A stretch of DNA of 64,000 bases from JAHJDS01 sp964569795 (GCA_964569795.1 CAZMVB010000014.1:1-64000), one strand, 5' to 3'; positions 1-8,818 are shown, counted from the stretch's first letter. Numbers and translations are program-made. Notes: a model not told the origin generated them from the sequence alone.

Positions 1-1
1 C

Positions 2-766
2 ATCGGTATGGGCAAGCAGTACTCGGGCCGTTTCGTGCAGATCGCCCTGTACTATAACGTCGGTCCCTGGACCTTCATGGCCGCCATCGGCCAGGCCCCG
101 ACCGGCAACGCCGGCAACCCGGTCAACGTCGCCAGCGTGGCCAACACCATGTTCCCGCGCCTGGACCTGGTCGTGAAGTACAAGGGCAAGTACGTCGGAT
201 TGGCCCCCGGTGTGTCGGTTTACATGAGCGAGCGTGAGCCCATCACGGGCGCCAACCTGACCGACGACCGGATCCTGTCCTACCTGCTGGTCCTGCCCTT
301 CCGGGTTTCCTTCGGGAACTTCCGGGTCGTGGGCGAGCTGTCCTACGGCATGAACTGGGTGGCGGCCAACTACTACCCGTCCATGACCGCCTTGAGCCGG
401 GCCGTGTACTGGGGTGGCAACAACGACCCCAGCCGGATCAAGATCGAGGACACCTATCAGCTGGCGGCCTGCTTGGGCCTGGCCTACTACATGGGCCGGG
501 TCAGCCTCCACCTGGGCGGCGGCTGGGTTAAGGCCACCAACGCCTCCAACGACCAGCCGGGCACCTGGCGTCACGGCCAGAACGTCCGGTATGGCTTCAA
601 CTTCGCGGTCCGTTACCGCGTCAACAAGCACTTCGTCATCGCCCCGGAACTCCAGTACTGGTACTACGGCTGGAACCCGTTCTTTGACGTGAGTGCCGGC
701 AACGCCATGTTCGCCGACATGGGCAGCTCCTGGCTGGCGGGTATCTCCTTCCAGATCCGCTTCTAG
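2..766 (+). CDS. Outer-membrane beta-barrel (porin-like) protein, 3' part only
   Basis: The reading frame is open from the left edge, so this is the C-terminal part of a longer protein; the first ATG at 8 is unlikely to be the true start. About 250 residues are visible, made of alternating aromatic and hydrophobic strands with Gly/Tyr/Trp girdles, and the chain ends in Ile-Arg-Phe. A terminal Phe is the usual BamA-recognition signature of Gram-negative outer-membrane barrels. No specific porin family is recognised and the substrate is unknown. A strong intrinsic terminator follows at 797-830. This gene is evidence for a diderm organism. Confidence 0.75.
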   Translation: MGMGKQYSGRFVQIALYYNVGPWTFMAAIGQAPTGNAGNPVNVASVANTMFPRLDLVVKYKGKYVGLAPGVSVYMSEREPITGANLTDDRILSYLLVLPFRVSFGNFRVVGELSYGMNWVAANYYPSMTALSRAVYWGGNNDPSRIKIEDTYQLAACLGLAYYMGRVSLHLGGGWVKATNASNDQPGTWRHGQNVRYGFNFAVRYRVNKHFVIAPELQYWYYGWNPFFDVSAGNAMFADMGSSWLAGISFQIRF

Positions 767-796
767 GCCGAGCACGCCTGAAAAACTGCACCGTTT

Positions 797-830
797 CCGG
801 GGGGCCGTCAGGCCCCCCGGATTTTTTTTG
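797..830 (+). terminator. Rho-independent terminator of the porin-like gene
   Basis: A 10-bp perfect GC stem (797-806 with 811-820) with a GTCA loop is followed by A and an eight-T run. It lies 31 bases after the stop codon. Confidence 0.9.
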
Positions 831-885
831 AAATCCAGCCCGGCCTGGCCGGGGACGCCCCGTGGCATTTGCCGGCAAGGAGTCA

Positions 886-914
886 GGGGCCGTCAGGCCC
901 CCCGGATTTTTTTG
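886..914 (+). terminator. Second, duplicated terminator
   Basis: This is nearly a copy of bases 801-829: the same GGGGCC-GTCA-GGCCCC core, CCGG and T-run, but without the outer CCGG arm. The stem is 6 bp and the T-run is 907-913. It looks like a direct duplication of the terminator 85 bp upstream and could act as a back-up terminator. Confidence 0.7.
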
Positions 915-1057
915 AATATGCGTCGGCTCGGGGAGGGCTGCCTGGACTGCTCGTCAAGGGGCGGGGCCGTCCGGGCTCATTGTTTTTTAAATCTTGGGGC
1001 GGTGTCGGGTAACGGGCCTCTTCCGGCCCGAAATGGGTCGCAGCGGACCGATCCCGG

Positions 1058-1951
1058 TCACTGGGTCCGACCGGGGACCTCGGCCAGCATATCCAGAAAG
1101 ACCCGGGCCGGCCGGGACAGCTCGTGACCGATCAGCACGGCGGTATGCACGTCCAGGGACAGCCTCTCGCCGGCCAGCGAGACCTCGGCCAAATGACCCG
1201 CGGCCAGGTCCTCGGCCACGGCCGAGCGGGTCATGACCGACGCGCCTACCCCGCCGGCCACCTGCTCCTTGATCACGTCGGCGTTGGACGTCTCGAAGAC
1301 CATCCGCGGCGTGAGCCGCTGCCGCGAGAACAACTCGCCCACCACCCGCCGGGTGCCCGAACCCTTCTCCCGCATGATGATCGGCTCCTGGGCCAACCGG
1401 GACAGGGCCACCTCCCGGGCCCCGGCCAGGGGATGATCCGGGGCGACGATGACCACCAGGTCCTCCCGCTTCAGGAAATCGAATTTGACCCGGGGGACCC
1501 GCCCCGGGTAGGCCACCACCGCCACCTCCACGCCCAGGGTGTGCAGGTTGCGGGCCATCTCGAGCGAAGAACCCTCCTGGAGAACGATGTTCACCTGGGG
1601 GAAGGCCTCCTGGAAGCGGGACAGCAGCGGCGGCATGATGTTTTTGGCATAGGTCCGGGCCGTGCCCAGGCGGAGGGTGCCCCGCTTGACCAGGCGCATC
1701 TCGTTCATCACCCGTTCCGCCTCGTCCCGGAGCCTGAAGATCCTGCGGGCGTGGGCCAGCAGGACCTGGCCGGCCTCGGTCAGGACGACCTTCTTGCCCA
1801 GGCGGGCGAAGAGCTTGACCCCCAGGTTCTCCTCCAGCCGCCGGATCTGGGCGCTGACCGCCGGCTGGGTGATGTTCAGGCGGGCGGCGGCCTGGGAGAA
1901 GTTCCTGGCCTCGGCGGCCTCGTAGAAGATCTGGAGTCGGTTGAGATTCAT
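1058..1951 (-). CDS. LysR-family transcriptional regulator
   Basis: 297 aa, normal LysR length. The N-terminal winged helix-turn-helix is clear (residues about 1-60, with the NFSQAAARLNITQPAVSAQIRRLE pattern spread across it), followed by a substrate-binding-like effector domain. The gene is divergent from the phenylphosphate synthase genes across a 319-bp AT-rich spacer, the standard arrangement for a LysR activator of the neighbouring pathway. By position it is the candidate regulator of the phenol locus, with phenol or an intermediate as inducer (inference). A LysR-box-like palindrome lies in the shared spacer. Confidence 0.93.
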   Translation of the reverse strand: MNLNRLQIFYEAAEARNFSQAAARLNITQPAVSAQIRRLEENLGVKLFARLGKKVVLTEAGQVLLAHARRIFRLRDEAERVMNEMRLVKRGTLRLGTARTYAKNIMPPLLSRFQEAFPQVNIVLQEGSSLEMARNLHTLGVEVAVVAYPGRVPRVKFDFLKREDLVVIVAPDHPLAGAREVALSRLAQEPIIMREKGSGTRRVVGELFSRQRLTPRMVFETSNADVIKEQVAGGVGASVMTRSAVAEDLAAGHLAEVSLAGERLSLDVHTAVLIGHELSRPARVFLDMLAEVPGRTQ

Positions 1952-2045
1952 GGCTCATTATCAGAGATTATTGTTTACCGTGTCAATATTCGCGGAGGAT
2001 CACGTTGGTACTTTGTCGTTATCATTATATTAAACAGACTGACAT

Positions 2046-2060
2046 ATAATTTTATATTAT
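2046..2060. promoter_or_regulatory. LysR-box-like palindrome in divergent spacer
   Basis: ATAAT-N5-ATTAT, a perfect 5-bp inverted repeat with the T-N11-A core typical of LysR sites. It lies between the lysR-type gene and the phenylphosphate synthase gene. The whole spacer 1952-2270 is AT-rich from 1952 to 2080 and then turns abruptly GC-rich. I see no clean -35/-10 pair. Confidence 0.45.
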
Positions 2061-2270
2061 ACGAGTAATAAAATTAATTGCCTTGACCGGGCCCGGGGGG
2101 CCGTGGCAACATGTCTTTATCAGGCCGGATCACCTTTCGCCCGGGCCCCGGGCCCGGGTTTCAAGATATGGCACCGGTTGTTCGCGTTTCCGTCCCGGGT
2201 GGGTCTCGGCCCCGGCGGCCGGAAACGCTGGTTTGTTGCCCGCTACCATTTCTTTAGGGGAGGGGAAGTC

Positions 2271-4109
2271 ATGGCCGGTCTCGAATTTCCAAACCCACAC
2301 CAAGTCGAACGGATTCCCGGCACCGAAGGCTGGGAGCGAATGTACCCCTACCAGTATCAGTTCGTCACCGACGACCCGGAACGGGCCGACTACGAAGAAA
2401 AGATGTTCTGGTTCTATGACGGGCTGCACTATCCCGAGCCGATGTACCCCTTCGACATCATCTGGGACGAGGCCTGGTTTTTGGCCTTGTCCCAGTTCAA
2501 TACCCGCATCTTCTCGGTGCCCCCCGTTTACGGCGTCGATCACCGGATGATCAACGGTTACATCTACATCAGCCCGGTCCCGGTCATGGACCCCAAGGAG
2601 ATCGAGAAGCGGGCCGAGGAATTCGGCAAGCGGGGGATGTACTACTACCAGAACTGGGATAAGCTCCACGACAACTGGGAGGTCAAGATCAAGGACGTCA
2701 TCCAGCAGCTGGACGCCCTCAAAATTCCGACCCTGCCCGAGTTCGAGGACCTGAGCGTGGTCACCGAGGGGGTGGGCAAGTCCCAGGGATACGAGCTGCT
2801 CAAGGCCTACGACGATCTGATCAATCTGGGCATCCTCTGCTGGCAGTACCACTTCGAGTTCCTGAACCTGGGCTACGCCGCCTACGTCATGTTCCTGGGC
2901 TTCATGCAGGGCCTCTTCCCGGACATCCCGCTGCAGCGGGTGACCCAGATGGTCTCGGGCATCGACGTCATCATGTACCGGCCCGACGAGGAGCTCAAGA
3001 AGCTGGCCAAGGTCGCCGTGGACCTGAAGGTGGACGGCGTGGTCAAGTCCGACCGCGACTTCGAGAAGGTCAAGGCCAAGCTCGAGGCCTCGGCCGAGGG
3101 CCGGCAGTGGCTGGCCGCCCTGGAGGAATCGCGCTATCCCTGGTTCTACGTCTCGACCGGCACCGGCTGGTACCACCACGACAAGTCCTGGAACGACGAC
3201 CTGAACGTCCCCCTGGCCTCGGTCGGGATCTACATCGACAAGATCAAGGCCGGCGAGAGCATCGACCGGCCCACGGCCGAGGTCATCGCCGAGCGCGACC
3301 GGATCACGGCCGAGTACCGGGAGCTGATCGAGGACGACGAGAACAAGGCCGCCTTTGACCAGAACCTGGGCGTGTCCCGGACGGTCTTCCCCTACGTCGA
3401 GAACCACCTGTTCTACGTCGAGCACTGGTTCCACTCGCTCTTCTGGAACAAGGTCCGCGAGGTGGGGGCGATCCTGGTCGAGCACGGCTTCCTGGGGGAC
3501 GTGGAGGACGTGTGGTACCTGTCCCGGGCCGAGGTCAAGGAGGCCCTGTGGGACGTGGTCACGGCCTGGGCGACCCACGTCACTCCCCGGGGCCCCAAGG
3601 TCTGGCCCAAGGAGATCGAGTGGCGCAAGGGGGTCTATAACAAATTCAAGGAATGGTCCCCGCCGCCGGCGGTGGGCACCGCCCCCGAGGTCATCCAGGA
3701 GCCCTTCACCGTGGTGCTGTGGGGCGTGACCAACGAGTCCATGGCCGCCTGGGCCAAGGTCCGGGCCGTGGAGGACCCGGACAAGATCACCGAGCTGGAG
3801 GGCTTCCCCGGCTCGCCGGGCAAGGTCAAGGGCAAGGCCCGGGTCTGCCGGACCGTGGCCGAGATCGGCGAGTTGAAGGAGGGCGAGATCCTGGTCGCCC
3901 CGACCACCTCGCCGTCCTGGGCCCCGGCCTTCCAGAAGATCAAGGCGGCCGTGACCGACGTGGGCGGCGTGATGTGTCACGCGGCCATCGTCTGCCGCGA
4001 GTACGGCATGCCGGCCGTGGTCGGCACCGGCCACGCCACCCAGGTCATCAAGACCGGCATGGACATCGAGGTCGATGGCGCGACCGGCAAGGTCCAGATC
4101 AACCGCTAA
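2271..4109 (+). CDS. ppsA: Phenylphosphate synthase, PEP-synthase-like phosphohistidine subunit
   Basis: 612 aa. The start at 2271 is chosen for the strong purine-rich RBS AGGGGAGGGGAAG at 2256-2268; the frame is open further upstream without a better site. The C-terminal 80 residues form the PEP-utilising mobile domain, with GGVMCHAAIVCREYG and the phosphorylatable His at about residue 570. The large N-terminal part has no ATP-binding module. In Thauera aromatica, phenylphosphate synthase is split in the same way: one subunit has the swivelling His and a smaller one has the ATP-grasp. The enzyme transfers the beta-phosphate of ATP to phenol, giving phenylphosphate, AMP and Pi. The ATP-binding partner follows at 4346, with UbiD after it. 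An alternative is another phosphotransferase of the pyruvate-phosphate-dikinase superfamily acting on a different alcohol or phenol. Confidence 0.82.
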   Translation: MAGLEFPNPHQVERIPGTEGWERMYPYQYQFVTDDPERADYEEKMFWFYDGLHYPEPMYPFDIIWDEAWFLALSQFNTRIFSVPPVYGVDHRMINGYIYISPVPVMDPKEIEKRAEEFGKRGMYYYQNWDKLHDNWEVKIKDVIQQLDALKIPTLPEFEDLSVVTEGVGKSQGYELLKAYDDLINLGILCWQYHFEFLNLGYAAYVMFLGFMQGLFPDIPLQRVTQMVSGIDVIMYRPDEELKKLAKVAVDLKVDGVVKSDRDFEKVKAKLEASAEGRQWLAALEESRYPWFYVSTGTGWYHHDKSWNDDLNVPLASVGIYIDKIKAGESIDRPTAEVIAERDRITAEYRELIEDDENKAAFDQNLGVSRTVFPYVENHLFYVEHWFHSLFWNKVREVGAILVEHGFLGDVEDVWYLSRAEVKEALWDVVTAWATHVTPRGPKVWPKEIEWRKGVYNKFKEWSPPPAVGTAPEVIQEPFTVVLWGVTNESMAAWAKVRAVEDPDKITELEGFPGSPGKVKGKARVCRTVAEIGELKEGEILVAPTTSPSWAPAFQKIKAAVTDVGGVMCHAAIVCREYGMPAVVGTGHATQVIKTGMDIEVDGATGKVQINR

Positions 4110-4345
4110 CGACAGAGACGGCCGCCCCCCCCCCGGGGGGGGGGGGGGCCCCCCCGGGCGCCGGACCCCCCGGGGAAACCCCCCCGCNNNNNNNNNNCGC
4201 CCCCCCCCCCACACCCCCCCCCCCCCCCCCCCCCCCCCCCCCGCCGGGGGGGGGGGGGGGGGCCCCACGGGGCATCGTCACGCCGGTGCAAACGGACCGG
4301 GCGTCCGGAGGGGTGCGGGCGGCCCGGAGCTTGGGGGAACGATAG
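4110..4345. other. Assembly gap with homopolymer artefact between the two synthase genes
   Basis: Ten Ns at 4188-4197 are flanked by long C and G runs (4127-4172 and 4200-4262). This is unlike any other intergenic region in the window and is typical of a scaffold join or failed sequencing through a GC hairpin. The true spacer length is unknown and could conceal a small gene or regulatory site. Confidence 0.95.
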
Positions 4346-5428
4346 ATGGATCGGCAAGCACCGCTGGTCGTCTGGTTCGAGGACTGCAACCGGGAATCCG
4401 TGCCCGTGGTCGGCGGCAAGAACGCCTCCCTGGGCGAGATGATCAACGCCGGCGTCCGCGTCCCGCCCGGCTTTGCCGTGACCACCGCCGCCTACCGCCG
4501 CTTCTGCGACGAGGCCGGGATTTCGGCCGATATCCTGGGCGCCCTGGACGGCCTGGACCACACCGACGCCGCGGCCCTGAACAGGGTCAGCGCCGCCATC
4601 CGGGAGATGATCGAGTCCGGGTCCTTCAGTTGGGAGTTCGAGGACCACGTCGCCGAGTTCTACCGGCGCCTGGCCAAGCGCTGCCTGCTCCCGGCCGCGC
4701 CCGTGGCCTGCCGGTCCAGCGCCACGGCCGAGGACCTGCCCGGGGCCTCGTTCGCCGGCCAGCAGGATACCTATCTCTGGGTCCGCGGCGCGGACAACGT
4801 CCTGGACAAGGTCCGCAAGTGTTTTTCCTCCCTGTTCACCCCCCGGGCCATCGCCTACCGGGTCAAGATGGGCTTCCCCCACGACCAGGTGGCCATCAGC
4901 GTCGGCGTCCAGAAAATGGCCAACTCGTTCACCGCCGGGGTGATGTTCACCCTCAACCCGGGCACGGGCGACCGCTCGGTCATCGTCATCGACTCCAACT
5001 ACGGTTTCGGCGAGTCGGTCGTCTCCGGCGAGGTCACCCCGGACAACTTCGTCGTCAACAAGGTCACCCTGGACATCATCAAGAAGACCATCTCCCGCAA
5101 GGAGGTGTACTACACCGTCGATCCCGAGACCCACGCCTCGGTCCGGCGGGAGATCCCCTCCGAGCGCCAGACCTCCCAATCGACCATCGACGAGGACATC
5201 GTCGAGCTGGCCAAGATGGGCAAGATCATCGAGAAGCATTACGGCCGGCCCCAGGACATCGAGTGGGCCGTGGACAAGGACATGCCCGCCGCGGGCAACG
5301 TCATGATCCTCCAGAGCCGGCCGGAAACGGTCTGGAGCGACAAGAAGCGGGAGGCCGAAGCGGCCCCCAAGAAATCGGTCATGGATTTCATGCTGGACAG
5401 TTTGATGAAGGGCAAGAAGATCACCTGA
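4346..5428 (+). CDS. ppsB: Phenylphosphate synthase, ATP-binding PEP-synthase N-terminal-like subunit
   Basis: 360 aa, equivalent to the PEP/pyruvate-binding ATP-grasp half of PEP synthase and lacking the mobile His domain. Seen are GGKNASLGEM near residue 18, CRSSATAEDLPGASFAGQQDTYL near residue 119, the NYGFGESVVSG stretch, and the terminal QDIEWA...MILQSRPETVW block characteristic of this domain. It should bind ATP and phosphorylate the His of the preceding subunit. Size and composition match the second (about 40 kDa) component of phenylphosphate synthase. The preceding spacer contains the assembly gap, so the original coupling of the two genes cannot be judged. Confidence 0.85.
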   Translation: MDRQAPLVVWFEDCNRESVPVVGGKNASLGEMINAGVRVPPGFAVTTAAYRRFCDEAGISADILGALDGLDHTDAAALNRVSAAIREMIESGSFSWEFEDHVAEFYRRLAKRCLLPAAPVACRSSATAEDLPGASFAGQQDTYLWVRGADNVLDKVRKCFSSLFTPRAIAYRVKMGFPHDQVAISVGVQKMANSFTAGVMFTLNPGTGDRSVIVIDSNYGFGESVVSGEVTPDNFVVNKVTLDIIKKTISRKEVYYTVDPETHASVRREIPSERQTSQSTIDEDIVELAKMGKIIEKHYGRPQDIEWAVDKDMPAAGNVMILQSRPETVWSDKKREAEAAPKKSVMDFMLDSLMKGKKIT

Positions 5429-5437
5429 TCCGGGCGA

Positions 5438-5462
5438 CGGTCCGAGCGCGGACTGCGGACCG
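5438..5462 (+). other. Small intercistronic hairpin
   Basis: A 7-bp stem CGGTCCG (5438-5444) pairs with CGGACCG (5456-5462) between the ATP-grasp gene and UbiD, just upstream of the UbiD RBS. There is no T-run. It may stabilise or process the mRNA. Confidence 0.35.
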
Positions 5463-5495
5463 AACCCGTTGAAGTCCAAGGAGGGATATATTTCC

Positions 5496-6905
5496 ATGAA
5501 GAGCATGAGGGATTTCATCGAGCTGGCGGAAAAGGAAGGCGAACTGAAACGGATCAAGGCCGAGGTCGATTGGGACCTCGAGCTGAGCCACGTCGCCAAG
5601 CTCAACGAGGAAAAGCAAGGGCCGGCCCTGCTGTTCGAGAATGTCAAAGACCACGACTGGCCGATCATCACCAGCGTCTGCACCACCCCCACCCGGCTGG
5701 CCCTGATCATGGGCCAGCCCAAGACCAACACCCTGGTCCAGATCATGGAGGAGTGGGTCAAGATCGCCGACCAGCGGGTCGAGCCCAAGTGGATCGACAA
5801 GAAGGACGCCCCCTGCAAGCAGAACGTGATGACCGGCGATGCGGTGGACCTCTTCAAGTTCCCGACACCCAAGTGGTACCCCCTGGACGGCGGCCGCTTT
5901 TTCGGCACGGCCCACTTCATCATCAGCAAGGACCCCGACACCGGCTGGGTCAACCTGGGGACCTACCGGGCCCAGCTTCTGGGCAAGGACAAGCTGGGCA
6001 CCCAGTTCATCAAGGGCAAGCACGCCGACATCATGCTCAAGAAGTACCAGAAGCTGGGCCAGCCCATGCCCGTGGCCGACATCGTCGGCTGCGACCCGCT
6101 CCTGTTCATCCTGGGCGCGGCCCGGATCTCGGCCTTTGTCTCCGAGTACGACGTGGCCGGGGCCATCCGGGGCGAGGCGGTCGAGGTCGTGGCCGGCGAG
6201 ACGGTGGACCTGCCCATCCCGGCCCAGGCCGAGATCGTGGTCGAGGGCGAGGTGGACGCCGACAAGTTCATGGAAGAGGGCCCCTTCGGCGAGTACACCG
6301 GCTATTACTCGGGCGTGGGCACCGACCCTCGCAACTTCATCGACGTCAAGTGCATCACCCACCGGGACAACCCGATCATGTGGGGGACCACCGTCGGCCG
6401 GGCCGTGACCGACACCCACATGACCATGGCCCTGTCCTACGGCGCGGCCCTGTGGCAGCAACTGGTGGCCATGAAGATCCCGGGCATCCGGTCGGTGTAC
6501 TGCCCGCCCGAGGGCTCGGGTCGGTTTCTGGCCATCATCTCCATGCAGCAGATGTACCCCGGCCACGCCGACCAGGTCCTGACCGCGGCCATCTCCACCG
6601 AGATGGGGGCCTACGGCCTCAAGACGGTCATCGTCGTGGACGAGGACATCGACCCCTGGGACATCCCCCGGGTGATGTACGCCCTGTCTTTCCGCTTCCA
6701 GCCCAACCGGTGCCAGATCATCAAGCGCGGACGTTCGACCCCGCTCGATCCGTCCCTGCCCATCGACGCCCGGGACATCACCGGCCGCCTGCTCATGGAC
6801 GCCACCATTCCCTACGACTGGAAGGACAAGCCCATCCCGATCAAGCTGGACGAGGACATGGTCAAGAAGGTCGAGGCGCGCTGGGGCGAGCTGTTCGGGG
6901 AATGA
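5496..6905 (+). CDS. UbiD-family prenyl-FMN (de)carboxylase, candidate phenylphosphate carboxylase
   Basis: 469 aa, normal UbiD length. ATG at 5496 is preferred over an in-frame TTG at 5469 because AAGGAGGG sits at 5478-5485. Family hallmarks include the EGPFGEYTGYYSG block near residue 260, which carries part of the prenyl-FMN/Mn site and catalytic acid, and the later THMTMALSYG and MYPGHADQVLTAAI segments. In the phenol pathway UbiD proteins carboxylate phenylphosphate to 4-hydroxybenzoate. Thauera uses two UbiD paralogues plus small subunits, but only one is present here. The needed cofactor synthase UbiX and an LpdD-like protein are at the other end of the cluster. Carboxylation of another phenolic is possible. 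Confidence 0.88.
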   Translation: MKSMRDFIELAEKEGELKRIKAEVDWDLELSHVAKLNEEKQGPALLFENVKDHDWPIITSVCTTPTRLALIMGQPKTNTLVQIMEEWVKIADQRVEPKWIDKKDAPCKQNVMTGDAVDLFKFPTPKWYPLDGGRFFGTAHFIISKDPDTGWVNLGTYRAQLLGKDKLGTQFIKGKHADIMLKKYQKLGQPMPVADIVGCDPLLFILGAARISAFVSEYDVAGAIRGEAVEVVAGETVDLPIPAQAEIVVEGEVDADKFMEEGPFGEYTGYYSGVGTDPRNFIDVKCITHRDNPIMWGTTVGRAVTDTHMTMALSYGAALWQQLVAMKIPGIRSVYCPPEGSGRFLAIISMQQMYPGHADQVLTAAISTEMGAYGLKTVIVVDEDIDPWDIPRVMYALSFRFQPNRCQIIKRGRSTPLDPSLPIDARDITGRLLMDATIPYDWKDKPIPIKLDEDMVKKVEARWGELFGE

Positions 6906-6938
6906 CCCGGCCGTCGAGCTGAATCCGTTTTCGAGGCG

Positions 6939-7009
6939 GAGGGCCCGGGAGAGGAGTAATTTCGGAAAACAAGCCGAGACGCAAAGCATTACTCCTCATC
7001 CCGGCCCTC
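6939..7009 (+). other. Long structured leader hairpin upstream of the aryl ligase
   Basis: Two 22-base arms, 6939-6960 and 6988-7009, pair almost completely (the inner 10 bp GAGGAGTAAT/ATTACTCCTC are perfect). They enclose a small TCGG/CCGA stem (6962-6965 with 6974-6977) and the motif GACGCAAAGC (6978-6987). There is no T-run. The remaining leader to 7174 is GC-rich with no gene. It could be a terminator-like element, a processing site or a structured regulatory RNA. Confidence 0.55.
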
Positions 7010-7097
7010 TCCTCCCCCCCTATGGGAAGAAGGGGCCACCGCGGACCCCCGCGGCAAGCGAAACGCAGTACAGACGGCAAGCGCGGACTAAAACCGT

Positions 7098-7151
7098 GGT
7101 CTGACTGACGCGATGATCGCGAAGGGCCACTGCCGACCTGGACGTCAGACC
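7098..7151. promoter_or_regulatory. Inverted repeat near ligase start, possible operator
   Basis: Perfect 8-bp arms GGTCTGAC (7098-7105) and GTCAGACC (7144-7151) are separated by 38 bases, immediately upstream of the ligase RBS at 7161-7167. It could be a looped operator or an mRNA structure. Confidence 0.35.
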
Positions 7152-7174
7152 GAATTATAAGAGGGAGAACCAGA

Positions 7175-8818
7175 TTGAAACCCATCCGCTACACCCCGGC
7201 CATGGTCGATGAGTTCCTCCAGGCCGGGTATTGGACCACGGAACTGTTCTTTGACTTCTACGACCGCAACGCCCGGGAGAGGCCCGAGGCCGAGGCCCTG
7301 GTCGATTCCAGATACCGGGTCACCTGGGCCGAGGCCAAACAGATGGCCGAGGCCATGGCCACGGCCTGGGCCGAACTCCTGCCCCGGGACGCCCGGGTGA
7401 TCATCCAGTCGCCCAACAGCGTTTACGGCTTTCTGGCCCGGATCGCCAGCGAGCGGGCCGGCCTGATCTCGCTGACGGTCTATCCCTATCTCCGGGAGCG
7501 CGAGCTGGAGCACTTCCTGGGCATGACCGAGGCGTCCATGGTCGTCTGCCCTCACGTCTATCGCAACTTCGACTATCTGGCCATGTACCGGGACCTGATG
7601 GGGAGGTTTCCCAGCCTGAAGCAGATCTTTCTGTTCGACGAGGAGGTCCCCCCCGGGGCCCCGGCCGGGACCAAGAGTCTGATCCAGGTCACCGAGGATT
7701 ATCGGGGGAAGATCGACGAGGCGGCCCTTGCGGCCCGGCGGTTCGACTCCTGCTGGGACGTGGGCCTGCTGACCAGCACCACCGGGACGACCGGCCTGCC
7801 CAAGCTGGTCGAGTGGCCGACCGCCCCCCGGGTCTGCACCAGCAAGGGCCGGATCGACCTCTGGAGCCTGACCAAGGACGACATCACCATGGCCGTGGCC
7901 CCCCACGCCGGCGGCGCGGCCGGGACCCTGACCTACTTCGCCGCGCCCCTGGCCGGGGCCAAGACGGTCATGCTCGAGGAGTTCAGCCCCGAGGCGGCCC
8001 TTGAGACCATTGCCCGGGAAAAGGTGACCGCCATCGGCGTGGTGCCGACGCACCTGATCCGGATGCTCGAGGCCGACGTCGAGTCCTATGACCTCGGCTC
8101 GCTGCGGTTCGTCCGCTCGGCCGGCGGGTATCTGCCGCCCCTGGTGGCCGAGGAGGTGGAAAAAAGGTTTGACGCGGTCATCACCTCGGATTTGGGCACC
8201 CAGGACAAGGGCTCGGTCTCCGGATGCAAGGTGACCGACCCCGTGGACCTCAGGCGCCGGACGGTGGGTCACATGCTCCCGGGCAACAAGCTCAAGCTCC
8301 TCGACGAGGAGGGCAATCCCGTGCCCGAGGGCCAGCCCGGCATCCTCTGGTTCCGGGGACCCCACGCCCCGGCCGGATTCTACCGGGACGAGGCCATGAC
8401 CGGCGAGGTCTTTGACCAGGACGGCTGGACCACCACCGAGGACATCGTCCAGCTCGACCGGGGCTGCCTCTGGATCCTGGGCCGGGCCAAGGACATGATC
8501 ATTCGCGGCGGCCAGAACATCTACCCGGCCGAGGTCGAGGGTTTATTGAACGAGCACCCGGCCGTGGCCGCCTGCGCCATTGTCGGCTATTCGGACCGCG
8601 AGTTCGGCGAGCGGGCGGCGGCCTTTGTGGTGACCAAGGCCGGCCAGTCCTTCACCTTTGACGAGATGAAGGACTTTCTGGTGGGCAAGAAACTGGCCAA
8701 GTACAAGCTACCCGAGCAACTGGTCGTCGCCCCGGACCTGCCCACGGTGGGCGATTCGGGCAAGATCGACAAGAAGGTCCTGAAAGACCAGGCCGAGGAG
8801 AAGTTCGGAAATTCATAG
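7175..8818 (+). CDS. Acyl-CoA synthetase / aryl-acid AMP ligase (ANL family), likely 4-hydroxybenzoate-CoA ligase role
   Basis: 547 aa. The TTG start at 7175 is supported by GAGGGAG 8 bases upstream; the alternative ATG at 7202 has no RBS. ANL motifs are intact: the P-loop TSTTGTTGLPK near residue 206, the adenylate-binding DLGTQDKG region, GWTTTEDIV, the hinge LGRAKDMIIRGGQNIYP, and the C-terminal catalytic Lys in GDSGKIDKK. The overall style resembles dihydroxybenzoate/aryl-acid ligases (DhbE-like). In this context the expected reaction is activation of 4-hydroxybenzoate to its CoA thioester after carboxylation. The substrate is inferred from neighbours; a different aromatic acid cannot be excluded. 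Confidence 0.85.
   Translation: MKPIRYTPAMVDEFLQAGYWTTELFFDFYDRNARERPEAEALVDSRYRVTWAEAKQMAEAMATAWAELLPRDARVIIQSPNSVYGFLARIASERAGLISLTVYPYLRERELEHFLGMTEASMVVCPHVYRNFDYLAMYRDLMGRFPSLKQIFLFDEEVPPGAPAGTKSLIQVTEDYRGKIDEAALAARRFDSCWDVGLLTSTTGTTGLPKLVEWPTAPRVCTSKGRIDLWSLTKDDITMAVAPHAGGAAGTLTYFAAPLAGAKTVMLEEFSPEAALETIAREKVTAIGVVPTHLIRMLEADVESYDLGSLRFVRSAGGYLPPLVAEEVEKRFDAVITSDLGTQDKGSVSGCKVTDPVDLRRRTVGHMLPGNKLKLLDEEGNPVPEGQPGILWFRGPHAPAGFYRDEAMTGEVFDQDGWTTTEDIVQLDRGCLWILGRAKDMIIRGGQNIYPAEVEGLLNEHPAVAACAIVGYSDREFGERAAAFVVTKAGQSFTFDEMKDFLVGKKLAKYKLPEQLVVAPDLPTVGDSGKIDKKVLKDQAEEKFGNS

Noticed and set aside
2130..4268. A 712-codon open frame on the minus strand opposite the phenylphosphate synthase gene.
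   Set aside because: Low-complexity Gly/Asp/Leu/Val composition typical of antisense frames in GC-rich DNA. It crosses the N gap, and the plus strand encodes a clear enzyme.
6961..6987. A c-di-GMP-I (GEMM) riboswitch.
   Set aside because: Only the GACGCAAAGC decamer matches. The GGCAAACC partner and the second helix are not present, so it is reported as a finding and not called.
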